From positions 1-31,240 of the forward strand of contig CAADWU010000056.1 in assembly GCA_900752845.1 (NCBI GenBank): 31,240 nt of DNA, given 5' to 3'. The DNA is from Candidatus Gastranaerophilales bacterium (lineage in GTDB: Bacteria; Cyanobacteriota; Vampirovibrionia; Gastranaerophilales; Gastranaerophilaceae). Below the pieces are notes generated by a model. That model was not told the origin of the DNA and did not search any database. It worked only from the letters and a program-made list of their open reading frames with translations. Shown here in pieces: positions 23,984 through 31,180 of the stretch. Positions within the stretch are counted from its first letter, which is position 1. Each line of letters starts with the position of its first letter. The position numbers and the translations under genes were made by a program.

Positions 23984-24257
23984 AATATTCTTGCTGTAGA
24001 TTATGTTAATAAAACCTACAGTCTCAAGCAGGCTCTACTTACATATGTTATTAAGTTTTTTTGCTCAACACGTAAATTGCTTCTTGATAAACATAATTAT
24101 TATATACCTTTGCGCAAAAATTGAAAAGTACCTTAAAGTATATATATAAATTTTAAAGAAAAAAATATTAGCAGGTTGGTTAAAAACAATGTAATTGATT
24201 TAAGTCATAAACAAACCCAAAATGTTTACGAAGTTATTTTACATAGGGAGAATGAAT
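23984..24257. other. Intergenic region with imperfect hairpin and promoter
   Basis: Just after the helicase stop is an imperfect inverted repeat, CTTG-CTGTAG (23990-23999) against CTACAG-tct-CAAG (24016-24028). It has no T-run, so it may be a weak or factor-dependent terminator. The rest is AT-rich; a promoter is listed separately. No reading frame of interest is seen. Confidence 0.4.
24121..24148 (+). promoter_or_regulatory. Probable promoter of the oxoamine synthase / reductase pair
   Basis: TTGAAA (24121-24126) is followed after 16 nt by TATATA (24143-24148); with 18 nt the -10 would be TATAAA (24145-24150). This leaves a leader of roughly 100 nt, in which I see no known riboswitch. Confidence 0.45.
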
Positions 24258-25529
24258 GTGGTAGAAGCGCAAAAAATAAAAGAAAATAATAAGTTTGAAA
24301 ATTTTTTGAAAACAGAAGCAGGAGAGGACTTATTTTCCAAAGCAGAAAAAGTAAGCGAAATATTACATAGTGGAGTATTAACAGGAAATGAAGGCTTGGG
24401 TATGCTTGCAATGGATAAAGTTATGGGAGAATACCCGATAAAAGAAAAATCAGGCGATGTTCATTCTGTCATAATGCTGGGTTCTAATTCTTATTTAAAT
24501 CTTTCGACACATCCTAAAGTCATGGAAGCATCAAGAAAGGCTTTAGATAAGTTCGGATACGGTATGGGTGCTGTATCAAATTATGTGGGAATAACAGATA
24601 TTCACAAAGAATTGGAAGGCCGTATTGCAGATTTTTACGGCACAGATGATGCTATAGTATTTCCAAGCGGGTACGGTACGAATATCGGCGTAATCTCTGC
24701 TATATGTAATGAGGGTGACGTAATAATTAATGACAGCGCAAACCACGCTTCAATCTTTGACGGATGCAGATTATCAGGTGCGGATATAAAAGTATTTCCG
24801 CATTCTGATATGAGAGGGCTTGAAAGAATTTTGAAAAAAATTCCTGATGAACAATCAGGCAGGTTAATAATTACTGACGGAGTATTTTCAATGGATGGTG
24901 ATATTGCAAAACTTGATGTTATCACTCAACTTGCTAAGGAATACAATTGCAGAGTTATGGTTGATGATGCCCATGGTCTTGGTATAGTTGGACCTACAGG
25001 AAAAGGTTCTGCTGAATATTACAATGTTATGGATAAAGTAGACCTCAATGTAGGAATGCTAAGCAAATCTCCGGGAGGGCTTGGAGGATATTGCGCTGCT
25101 TCAGCCGATATAATTCAGTATTTAAGACTTTATGCAAGAACATATTTCTTTTCAACAGGACTTCCGGCATCGGTTGCAGGCGGTTTGAACGAAGTTTTCA
25201 AACTTTTCCAATCAGATAAAGCAGGCAGGGATGTATTATGGAAAAAAATAAACTATTTGAAATCGAAGCTTGTTGAAGCAGGTTTTGATGTAGCACATAC
25301 CCAATCAGCAATTATACCTGTAATGATATATGATGAGGAAAAACTTTTCAAAATCCACTCAGAACTGAGAACCAACGGACTTTACACAAATATTGTCACA
25401 TATCCTGCCGTAAGACGTAAAGAGTGCAGACTCAGATTATGTGCAATGAAAGAATTATCCTTCAAACAAATTGATAATGCCATAGAAATATTAAAAAACA
25501 TAGGCAGGAAATACGATGTCATCAAATAA
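24258..25529 (+). CDS. PLP-dependent alpha-oxoamine synthase (BioF/KBL/serine palmitoyltransferase family)
   Basis: About 423 aa. The family condenses an amino acid with an acyl-CoA or acyl-ACP, with loss of CO2. Seen: IMLGSNSYLNLSTHPKVMEA, GYGMGAVSNYVGITDIHKEL, FPSGYGTNIGVISAI, INDSANHASIFDGCRLS (stacking His), TDGVFSMDGDIAKL, VMVDDAHGLGIVGPTGKG and the Schiff-base lysine in MLSKSPGGLGGYCAAS (K270 from this start). A roughly 70-residue N-terminal extension before the core is longer than in BioF or KBL and closer to serine palmitoyltransferases. AGGGAG is 7 nt before GTG 24258 but only 1 nt before ATG 24252, so I chose the GTG; ATG 24222 also lies in frame. Its 3' end overlaps the SDR gene by 14 bases. 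Confidence 0.87.
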   Translation: MVEAQKIKENNKFENFLKTEAGEDLFSKAEKVSEILHSGVLTGNEGLGMLAMDKVMGEYPIKEKSGDVHSVIMLGSNSYLNLSTHPKVMEASRKALDKFGYGMGAVSNYVGITDIHKELEGRIADFYGTDDAIVFPSGYGTNIGVISAICNEGDVIINDSANHASIFDGCRLSGADIKVFPHSDMRGLERILKKIPDEQSGRLIITDGVFSMDGDIAKLDVITQLAKEYNCRVMVDDAHGLGIVGPTGKGSAEYYNVMDKVDLNVGMLSKSPGGLGGYCAASADIIQYLRLYARTYFFSTGLPASVAGGLNEVFKLFQSDKAGRDVLWKKINYLKSKLVEAGFDVAHTQSAIIPVMIYDEEKLFKIHSELRTNGLYTNIVTYPAVRRKECRLRLCAMKELSFKQIDNAIEILKNIGRKYDVIK

Positions 25530-26469
25530 ATCTGTTTTAATAACCGGAGCAGGCGGCTTTATCGGGCTTAATGCTGTAAAGACGTTTTTGAATGCAGGTT
25601 TTGAAGTCCATGCAATTGTTCATAAAAGCATTCCAAAAGAATTAATTGAAATGCATAATGTAAAAATAATCATTGCAGATATAAGAAGCAGGAAATCTGT
25701 TGCTTCTGCTCTTGGCAGCTTTCAGCCGGACATATTGGTTCATATCGCAGGCATTGCAGTTGATACGGTTTCAGACAGAGAAGCAAGAGAAATTAATTTT
25801 GAACCAATAAAATATCTGGTAAATATTCCGAAAGAAAAAATTATTTATTTTTCTTCTACGGATGTTTACGGAATTAAAGATTTTTTCGGTGAGAATGAAG
25901 ACGAGCTTCCGTTAGATTTATCTGCAAAAAATCCGTATCCTAAATACAAAATCAAGTCAGAATTGTGGTTAAATGAAAATTTAAATAAATCAAAATACGT
26001 AATTCTCCGCCCTGCTGCCGTCTATGGTGAAAACGATAAAACACTTGAAAAGCGTGTTGTTAATTTCTTAAAATATTCACAGTTCATTGTTCATTTCGGC
26101 AAGTGGAAAGGTAAAAACAGATGGCCTGTGGTTAATGTTAAGACCGTTTGCGAAGCTGCATTACAATGCGCTTTAACGCATAAATTTGACGGTGAGGCAA
26201 TAAATCTGATTGATGAAAGAGTAATAACTATAGACGATTATTATAATGAAGTTGCCTCAAAACATTTTCCTGAAAGGAGTTTTAAAACAATATGTCTTCC
26301 TCTTGCGGTCGGAAAAGTTCTAGGATGTATTTCAACAGGCATAACTTTATTTTTCGGTCTTCGTCACCCTGTATTTGATCCTACTGCATATTCTCTTTTG
26401 CATATTTCGTCAAATCTTGATTTTGATTGTGATAAGCTTAAAAGGCTTTTGTCGGAAAAAATTTGTTAA
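25516..26469 (+). CDS. Extended SDR NAD(P)-dependent epimerase/dehydratase/reductase
   Basis: A 317-aa Rossmann protein. The GxxGxxG motif is in VLITGAGGFIGLNAV, an aspartate-containing IIIADIRSRKSV ends the next strand region, LVHIAGIAVDT follows, then FSSTDVYGI and the catalytic YPKYK (Y-xxx-K) with ILRPAAVYGEND. The C-terminal part has hydrophobic segments (CLPLAVGKVLGCISTGITLF) that suggest a greasy substrate or membrane contact. It overlaps the oxoamine synthase gene by 14 bases, so the two likely act in sequence, with this enzyme reducing the new ketone. Relatives include ceramide reductase CerR, SDR-type threonine dehydrogenase and sugar-nucleotide epimerases; I cannot choose firmly. 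Confidence 0.85.
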   Translation: MSSNKSVLITGAGGFIGLNAVKTFLNAGFEVHAIVHKSIPKELIEMHNVKIIIADIRSRKSVASALGSFQPDILVHIAGIAVDTVSDREAREINFEPIKYLVNIPKEKIIYFSSTDVYGIKDFFGENEDELPLDLSAKNPYPKYKIKSELWLNENLNKSKYVILRPAAVYGENDKTLEKRVVNFLKYSQFIVHFGKWKGKNRWPVVNVKTVCEAALQCALTHKFDGEAINLIDERVITIDDYYNEVASKHFPERSFKTICLPLAVGKVLGCISTGITLFFGLRHPVFDPTAYSLLHISSNLDFDCDKLKRLLSEKIC

Positions 26470-26509
26470 GTTTTTTTTATTATATAATTAATAAAAAAAG
26501 AGGTTAAGT

Positions 26510-27343
26510 ATGAAAACTATAAAATTAACTAAAATGCAGGGATGCGGAAATGATTTCGTAATTATAGATTATGCCGAGTACGAGAAAACAGGCATGAAAA
26601 TGAATGATTTGGCAAAAAAGGTATGCAACAGAAATTTTGGCGTAGGTGCTGACGGAATGATTATACCGAAAACCGATACAAAAGAAACTGATTTGGGCTG
26701 GTATTTTTATAATTCAGACGGCTCAACAGCTCAAATGTGCGGAAACGGCATGAGATGCTTTGCAAAATATGCATACGATAACAAACTTGTTGATAAAAAA
26801 GCTTTCAGTGTGCAAACCCTTGCAGGAGTTATTAAACCCGAACTTTTGGATAACAACCTTGTAAAAGTTAATATGGGCAAACCAATTCTTGAAGATAAAA
26901 AAATTCCATTCTGGGGTGAAAGAAAAATTAACGTTCTTGATAGAGAATTTGAAATAACACCTGTTTCAATGGGGAATCCGCATTGTGTAATATTTACTGA
27001 TGAAAATCCTATGGAATTGGCTGAAAAATACGGTCCTCTAATCGAAAAGCACGAATATTTCCCTGAAAAAACCAACACAGAGTTTGTAAAAGTAAAATCA
27101 AGAATGGAAATTGATATGCGTGTATACGAGCGAGGCTGCGGAATAACTTTGGCTTGCGGAACAGGTGCATGTGCCAGTGTTGTAGCCTGCGTTTTAAATA
27201 ACTTAACAGAACAAAAAGTTAAGGTAAATCTTCTCGGCGGCCCTGTATTCGTTGAATGGCAAGGCTCTAAGGAAGATACACAGCAGGATATTTTCCTAAT
27301 AGGCTCTGCTAACTACAGCTTTTTTGCAGAGTATATATTGTAA
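26510..27343 (+). CDS. dapF: Diaminopimelate epimerase
   Basis: A 277-aa cofactor-independent racemase that converts LL- to meso-diaminopimelate for lysine and peptidoglycan synthesis. The two half-domains carry the catalytic cysteine pair: C77 in AQMCGNGMRCFAKYA and C216 in ERGCGITLACGTGACAS. The N-terminal MQGCGNDFVIIDY and SMGNPHCVIFT are family hallmarks. GAGG precedes the ATG. It stands upstream of rpsF on the same strand with a 59-base gap. Confidence 0.97.
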   Translation: MKTIKLTKMQGCGNDFVIIDYAEYEKTGMKMNDLAKKVCNRNFGVGADGMIIPKTDTKETDLGWYFYNSDGSTAQMCGNGMRCFAKYAYDNKLVDKKAFSVQTLAGVIKPELLDNNLVKVNMGKPILEDKKIPFWGERKINVLDREFEITPVSMGNPHCVIFTDENPMELAEKYGPLIEKHEYFPEKTNTEFVKVKSRMEIDMRVYERGCGITLACGTGACASVVACVLNNLTEQKVKVNLLGGPVFVEWQGSKEDTQQDIFLIGSANYSFFAEYIL

Positions 27344-27402
27344 TTGCGTGTATTTTCATGTTAACATTATTTCATACACTAAAAACGAAGGAGAATTAGT
27401 AA

Positions 27403-27702
27403 ATGAAAACTTATGAATTATTAACTGTATTTAAACCAAATTTAGATGCAGAAGAAGTAGATAAAGCAGTTGAAGCATTAGGTAAATCAGTTGCTGATTT
27501 CGGCGGCAAAGTTGAATCTACAGACAAATCAGGCAGAAAAAAATTAGCTTATGAAATCGAAAATTTCAGAGACGGATTTTTCGTAGTTTCTTTAATCAGC
27601 TTGCCTGAAGAAAAAGTTGCTGAATTCAGACGTCAACTAAAATTGAATGATGATGTTTTAAGAACAATGCTTCTTGAAGCTTCAAAAACAGCAAACGTTT
27701 AA
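27403..27702 (+). CDS. rpsF: 30S ribosomal protein S6
   Basis: A 99-aa protein that binds the 16S rRNA platform as a dimer with S18. It starts YELLTVFKPNLDAEEVDKAV and has the conserved GRKKLAYEIENFRDGFFVV core and a C-terminal LKLNDDVLRTMLLE. AAGGAG lies 9 nt before the ATG. The 59-nt upstream gap is short and shows no extended hairpin, so the known S6:S18 leader found before rpsF in other bacteria is not evident here. Confidence 0.97.
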   Translation: MKTYELLTVFKPNLDAEEVDKAVEALGKSVADFGGKVESTDKSGRKKLAYEIENFRDGFFVVSLISLPEEKVAEFRRQLKLNDDVLRTMLLEASKTANV

Positions 27703-27730
27703 TTTACTTTAATAAAAGAAAGAAGAAAAA

Positions 27731-28132
27731 ATGTCACTTGCAAAATCAGTAGTAACAGGAACAGTATACAGAGCACCGGAAAAACGTTTTACACAAAACA
27801 ATATTGCGGTATCTGCGTTTGTTCTTAATATCGGAGAAAGAGAAGAAACTCTTATCAGGGTAATCTCAAGAAGAAATGCTCTTGATGAAATCGTATCTTC
27901 AATTTCTAAAGGCGAACGTGTGTTGGTTGAAGGCAGACTTCAAACAGCTGCGGTAAAAATGGATGACGGTTCTGAAAAAAGAATATTTGAAATCGATGCT
28001 AACACTATCGAAAAACTTGGTGAAGGTGCTATGGCAGTTTCTGATTCAAAATTCGGAACAGAAGAAATCGTTAAATTTGAATCAGATGATATATCAAATG
28101 AATTGATTAACGAGGACGAAATTCCGTTCTAA
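27731..28132 (+). CDS. ssb: Single-stranded DNA-binding protein
   Basis: A 133-aa OB-fold protein that coats ssDNA. Seen: LAKSVVTGTVYRAPEKRFTQ, NIAVSAFVLNIGEREE, LIRVISRRNALDEIVSSISK, GERVLVEGRLQT. The acidic C-terminal tip NEDEIPF is the partner-binding tail (DDDIPF-like). The order rpsF-ssb-rpsR is classical; here an extra gene and a leader region separate ssb from rpsR. The Shine-Dalgarno is weak (AGAAG). Confidence 0.95.
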   Translation: MSLAKSVVTGTVYRAPEKRFTQNNIAVSAFVLNIGEREETLIRVISRRNALDEIVSSISKGERVLVEGRLQTAAVKMDDGSEKRIFEIDANTIEKLGEGAMAVSDSKFGTEEIVKFESDDISNELINEDEIPF

Positions 28133-28134
28133 AC

Positions 28135-28160
28135 CAGCCGAGCAAAGGTACGACTGCAAG
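28135..28160 (+). repeat. 26-nt repeat, copy 1
   Basis: Begins CAGCCGAGCAAAGGTACG, 3 nt after the ssb stop. It differs from copy 2 at four positions. Confidence 0.75.
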
Positions 28161-28241
28161 GAGAGTTGAACAACAATCAACGTAAACATTGAGTTTTCGT
28201 TATTGGTGTGAACGGTACCGTTTAATGAGAGGCGGGTACAA

Positions 28242-28267
28242 CAGCCGGGCAAAGGTATGAGCGCAAG
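28242..28267 (+). repeat. 26-nt repeat, copy 2
   Basis: Begins CAGCCGGGCAAAGGTATG, in the same orientation, 107 nt after copy 1 and 61 nt before the next start codon. Confidence 0.75.
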
Positions 28268-28327
28268 TAAATGTTTAAATATTTGGGAGAGCTTTAAAAG
28301 ACACATACATTGAAAGGAACCCCAAAT

Positions 28328-28576
28328 ATGGCGCATATAACAAAAATTGAACAGGCTAAAGTTGCAAAAGCAATAGAAAATGTTCATAAATTAAGACAAA
28401 AAACTCACCCTTACTTACCTGACTTAAGAAAAGGTAATAACGGTTTAATTAACGGATTATACAGACAAAATGAAAATGTTCGTTATCCGTTGATGAGCAA
28501 AATGGTTAAACAAATCATTTTGGGAACACAAAAAAATAATAATGTAGATAAAAAAGGGCTAGAAAGGCTGATTTAG
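28328..28576 (+). CDS. 82-aa protein of unknown function between ssb and rpsR
   Basis: A basic, mostly helical small protein starting MAHITKIEQAKVAKAIENVH and containing LPDLRKGNNGLINGLYRQ and RYPLMSKMVKQIILGT. ATG 28328 has GAAAGGA about 9 nt upstream; a TTG at 28310 is in frame but would place the Shine-Dalgarno inside the gene. It ends 4 bases before rpsR, so it is co-translated with S18. I do not recognise it. Its place in a ribosomal operon and its positive charge suggest RNA or ribosome association, which is inference only. Confidence 0.75.
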   Translation: MAHITKIEQAKVAKAIENVHKLRQKTHPYLPDLRKGNNGLINGLYRQNENVRYPLMSKMVKQIILGTQKNNNVDKKGLERLI

Positions 28577-28580
28577 AAAA

Positions 28581-28814
28581 ATGGCAAGACAAAACAACGA
28601 TGACAAGAAAAAACGTAAAAATTGCAGTCTTTGTGCAGACAAAGTAGAAGCAATTGATTACAAAGATGCAGCAAAATTGAAAAGATACTTGACAGAAGCA
28701 GGAAAAATTATTCCTCGCAGAATTACAGGTAACTGCTCTAAACACCAAAGAATGATTGCTACAGCAATCAAACGTGCTAGAGAAGCTGCTATCATTGACT
28801 ACGTTTTTGATTAA
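28581..28814 (+). CDS. rpsR: 30S ribosomal protein S18
   Basis: A 77-aa S18, partner of S6 on the 30S platform. Diagnostic: IDYKDAAKLKRYLTEAGKII, PRRITGNCSKHQRMIATAIK and RAREAAIIDYV. The N-terminal CSLCADK cysteine pair plus the NCS cysteine are zinc-type (C+) features seen in some S18 forms. It directly follows the 82-aa gene with no separate strong Shine-Dalgarno and is followed by a terminator. Confidence 0.97.
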   Translation: MARQNNDDKKKRKNCSLCADKVEAIDYKDAAKLKRYLTEAGKIIPRRITGNCSKHQRMIATAIKRAREAAIIDYVFD

Positions 28815-28840
28815 TGCATTAAGCAAACAAAAAACTAAAA

Positions 28841-28875
28841 AACAACCTTTCTCATCGGGAGAGGTTGTTTTTTTT
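28841..28875 (+). terminator. Intrinsic terminator after rpsR
   Basis: AACAACCT ... AGGTTGTT outer stem, continuing through TCTC/GGGA with G-T pairs, and T8 at 28868-28875. It ends the ribosomal operon; the convergent TPR gene stops 6 bases further on and could use the reverse strand less efficiently. Confidence 0.88.
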
Positions 28876-28880
28876 ATTCT

Positions 28881-30170
28881 TTAAATTTTTTCGAATCTTA
28901 TTCTATAATATACGTCTGCTTTCATGTATGGGTTCATTGGTTTTTCTTTCCAAAGCTTTATTGTCATCTCGGCAGGCAGATGTAATAATCTGTAATCAAG
29001 TTCAGTCTGATGCGGAGAAATATTGTTACAACCTCCAGGCACACCGCAGCTTGCGCCTACATGAACGAAATCTCTGAACATGTGAATATCAGTAGAAATA
29101 TTTACAGGTTCGGTCATTTCAATATTTTTCAAATCAATGGCATAACCGTATTTGTACCCCAAATCTTTTGCGTTTAAGCCTGTAAGATTTAAGAAATAAT
29201 GACGTCTTCTGCCGTTCCAGTTAATATAAGATTTCAAAATACGTTTGTCCATGTCATAGGTTGCTATAATTAAATTTTTGTCCTTAATATATTCCATTTT
29301 TTTAGGGAAAGTTTTTGAATAATTTGCAGTGCAGTATCCTATGCTATCGTATTCTTTATAAAAATTAAACGGAAAAACTGTTCCCACAAGCATATTAGGA
29401 TTATTCAAGTGTTTGCTTACGGCTGAAAGACCTTCTGTTTTGTTAAATTTAGGGTTGTTATATTCAGAGCATACAATTTGATTAATCCCCCACCATGGTT
29501 TGCCGTCTTGGATTTGACCTAATGTACTTTCATCAGGTTCATAATCCTGTTTGTTAAACAGTGAAGTTTGCACGAATTTTTTTCTGAGATTTAAAACTTC
29601 TGCCTTGCTTTTTCCGTTGTAATCCGACGGCTTGTTTATTGTTAATTGCTGAGGGTTATATTCTTGAATTCTGTATGATTTTGGCAGTTGTGTATCAGTA
29701 TAACCGAATATCAAAGGCTGGAAAAATGCATATATAATTACTCCCAAGAGAAGGATTTTTAAAGCAACAATAGAATAAACATTAAGCCATTTTAAATTGT
29801 TGGAATTGCTTGTTGAAAAAGAAGTAGAAGTTTTTGTATAATCTTCAGCCGAAAACTCTTTTGTAACTTTAACATCTTCTAAAGCCCATTTTTTAAACTC
29901 ATTACAATTTTTTAATGAATCTTTTGCAATCTCGTTGTTTGGCTCAATTTGTAAAACTTGTTCATAGACTTCAATAGCTTGGTCGTATTCTTCGAGAGCT
30001 TCATGGTAAAATCCTTTCCAGATAAGAATACTGACATCTACAGGATTAATATAAAGAGCATTATCTATATCATCAAGTATTTTTTGTTTTTCTTCATTGC
30101 TTGATTGTTTGTTTAGCCCGGACACACTGTCCATAATTTGCTCAAGTAATCTGTTTAATTCTTTATCCAT
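28881..30170 (-). CDS. TPR protein with one transmembrane helix and a large extracytoplasmic domain
   Basis: A 429-aa protein. The cytoplasmic N-terminus (about 1-100) has tetratricopeptide-like helices: ILIWKGFYHEALEEYDQAIE and VYEQVLQIEPNNEIAKDSLK. One transmembrane helix follows (about 132-152, IVALKILLLGVIIYAFFQPL). The remaining roughly 270 residues would lie outside the membrane. They contain WWGINQIVCSEYNNP, NMLVGTVFPFNFYKEYDSIG and a Cys pair in GASCGVPGGCNNISP that could form a disulfide. I do not recognise this C-terminal domain. It overlaps the upstream four-TM gene by 8 bases, so the two proteins probably work together at the inner membrane. Confidence 0.75.
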   Translation of the reverse strand: MDKELNRLLEQIMDSVSGLNKQSSNEEKQKILDDIDNALYINPVDVSILIWKGFYHEALEEYDQAIEVYEQVLQIEPNNEIAKDSLKNCNEFKKWALEDVKVTKEFSAEDYTKTSTSFSTSNSNNLKWLNVYSIVALKILLLGVIIYAFFQPLIFGYTDTQLPKSYRIQEYNPQQLTINKPSDYNGKSKAEVLNLRKKFVQTSLFNKQDYEPDESTLGQIQDGKPWWGINQIVCSEYNNPKFNKTEGLSAVSKHLNNPNMLVGTVFPFNFYKEYDSIGYCTANYSKTFPKKMEYIKDKNLIIATYDMDKRILKSYINWNGRRRHYFLNLTGLNAKDLGYKYGYAIDLKNIEMTEPVNISTDIHMFRDFVHVGASCGVPGGCNNISPHQTELDYRLLHLPAEMTIKLWKEKPMNPYMKADVYYRIRFEKI

Positions 30171-31059
30171 TATAACCTCTGAATTTGTTTTTATTGATTG
30201 AGTTGATAATCAAAATAATATCGAAGATAAACGAAACTATTACAAGCATAAAAGGCATAAGAATAATCCAGTATCCGTAGCCGTCCTGAAAAGTTATAAT
30301 AGCAAAATCTTTTGATGCAAATAACATAATAAGTCCGGCAATAAAGAATAATATAGAAGCCCATTTCATGTTATTTTCTTTACTTGATGCAATAAACGTT
30401 TTGCCGCCCTGCGACAGATAGTTTTCTATTTTTTCACGATAATCTTCAGCAACTCCTGCACCCTCAAATTTATATGAAAAATTATTCATATACCTGCTGT
30501 ATTCAAGAATTTTATAAATCAAACCCATAGGAGCAACAGGGGTATTGCTTAAAGAGAATTTCTTGTTATTTAATACCGTAAAATCTAAAGTTATTTGTTT
30601 TAAAACAACATTTGTGCCGTATTTGGTGTGCACGAGTATTGTTTTGAGAACCATTTCAAGATTATTAACTTCACTGTACCCGCAGGCAAAGTTATATTGT
30701 GATTTGTTAAAGTTAAAATTAATTCTGTCCTGTAATAAATCTACAGATTTTAAATTCAATTTAGAATTAAATTCTCTTAACGCAACATTTCTGGAAATTA
30801 TTGCCCAAAAAAGACATAAATATAATCCTACAGGCAGGATAACAAACAAAATCCACATAAGAACTTTATCTTCAACATCACCTGTGCAGACAGCCTTAAA
30901 TGAAGTTACTGCCCATTCAAAAAATCCTGAAATCGAATAAGTTTCTACACCTGAGAACGAATATATTGAAACAAATACAGCAGTAACAATAAAACAGAGT
31001 ATTGACAATGCCACGATTGTCTGCAATGAAGTTTTTTCATTAACATTATTTATATGCAT
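30163..31059 (-). CDS. Multi-pass membrane protein of unknown function
   Basis: About 298 aa. There are two N-terminal helices (TIVALSILCFIVTAVFVSIY and LMWILFVILPVGLYLCLFWA), a roughly 130-residue soluble middle (LREFNSKLNLKSVDLLQDRI ... YREKIENYLSQGG), and two C-terminal helices (WASILFFIAGLIMLFA and WIILMPFMLVIVSFIFDIIL) with a basic tail. The frame stays open to 31113, but ATG 31059 (MHINNVNEK) has AAGG 9 nt upstream and a near-consensus promoter at 31081-31109, which the longer start would overlap. It overlaps the TPR gene by 8 bases. I know no family match. Confidence 0.75.
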   Translation of the reverse strand: MHINNVNEKTSLQTIVALSILCFIVTAVFVSIYSFSGVETYSISGFFEWAVTSFKAVCTGDVEDKVLMWILFVILPVGLYLCLFWAIISRNVALREFNSKLNLKSVDLLQDRINFNFNKSQYNFACGYSEVNNLEMVLKTILVHTKYGTNVVLKQITLDFTVLNNKKFSLSNTPVAPMGLIYKILEYSRYMNNFSYKFEGAGVAEDYREKIENYLSQGGKTFIASSKENNMKWASILFFIAGLIMLFASKDFAIITFQDGYGYWIILMPFMLVIVSFIFDIILIINSINKNKFRGYNG

Positions 31060-31080
31060 AATAACCAGCCTTTTGATAGA

Positions 31081-31109
31081 ATTATACCAATATTTTTTAT
31101 ATTTGTAAA
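31081..31109 (-). promoter_or_regulatory. Sigma-70 promoter of the membrane/TPR operon
   Basis: On the minus strand TTTACA (31109-31104), a 17-nt spacer and TATAAT (31086-31081), 21 nt before ATG 31059. It supports the shorter start of the membrane gene. Confidence 0.8.
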
Positions 31110-31128
31110 TCATCGAAATATAACATTA

Positions 31129-31157
31129 TTGAAAATGTTTTTAAAACTTGTTATAAT
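31129..31157 (+). promoter_or_regulatory. Sigma-70 promoter of the gene at the window end
   Basis: TTGAAA (31129-31134), a 17-nt spacer and TATAAT (31152-31157), 23 nt before ATG 31181. It is back to back with the promoter at 31081-31109, with 19 nt between their -35 boxes. Confidence 0.8.
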
Positions 31158-31180
31158 AATGTACAGGAAAGGAGCATTTT

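Larger units (their letters stand above)
28133..28327 (+). ncRNA. Structured leader with duplicated 26-nt element, candidate cis-regulator of the rpsR genes
   Basis: In this 195-nt gap a 26-nt element occurs twice (28135-28160 and 28242-28267) with 22 of 26 bases identical; the common core is CAGCCGRGCAAAGGTA then GCAAG. Each copy can fold GCC-(7 nt)-GGT. Between them lies a long hairpin, 28170-28209. Its pairs are ACA/TGT, CAAT/ATTG, AACG/CGTT and AAAC/GTTT around loop ATTGA, with two mismatches and one bulge. A second small hairpin AACG-GTAC-CGTT follows at 28211-28222. No frame codes here. Position before the rpsR gene pair suggests ribosomal-protein autoregulation. S6:S18 is known to bind leaders with a CCG bulge, but the match is not demonstrated. 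Confidence 0.55.

Noticed and set aside
28133..28327. c-di-GMP, ZTP or group II intron-like RNA in the ssb-rpsR gap
   Set aside because: Short pieces (GGGCAAA, GCCGGG) look similar, but the conserved cores and order of those classes are not present.
28133..28327. CRISPR-like array from the 26-nt repeats
   Set aside because: There are only two imperfect copies 107 nt apart with structured, not spacer-like, DNA between, and no cas genes.
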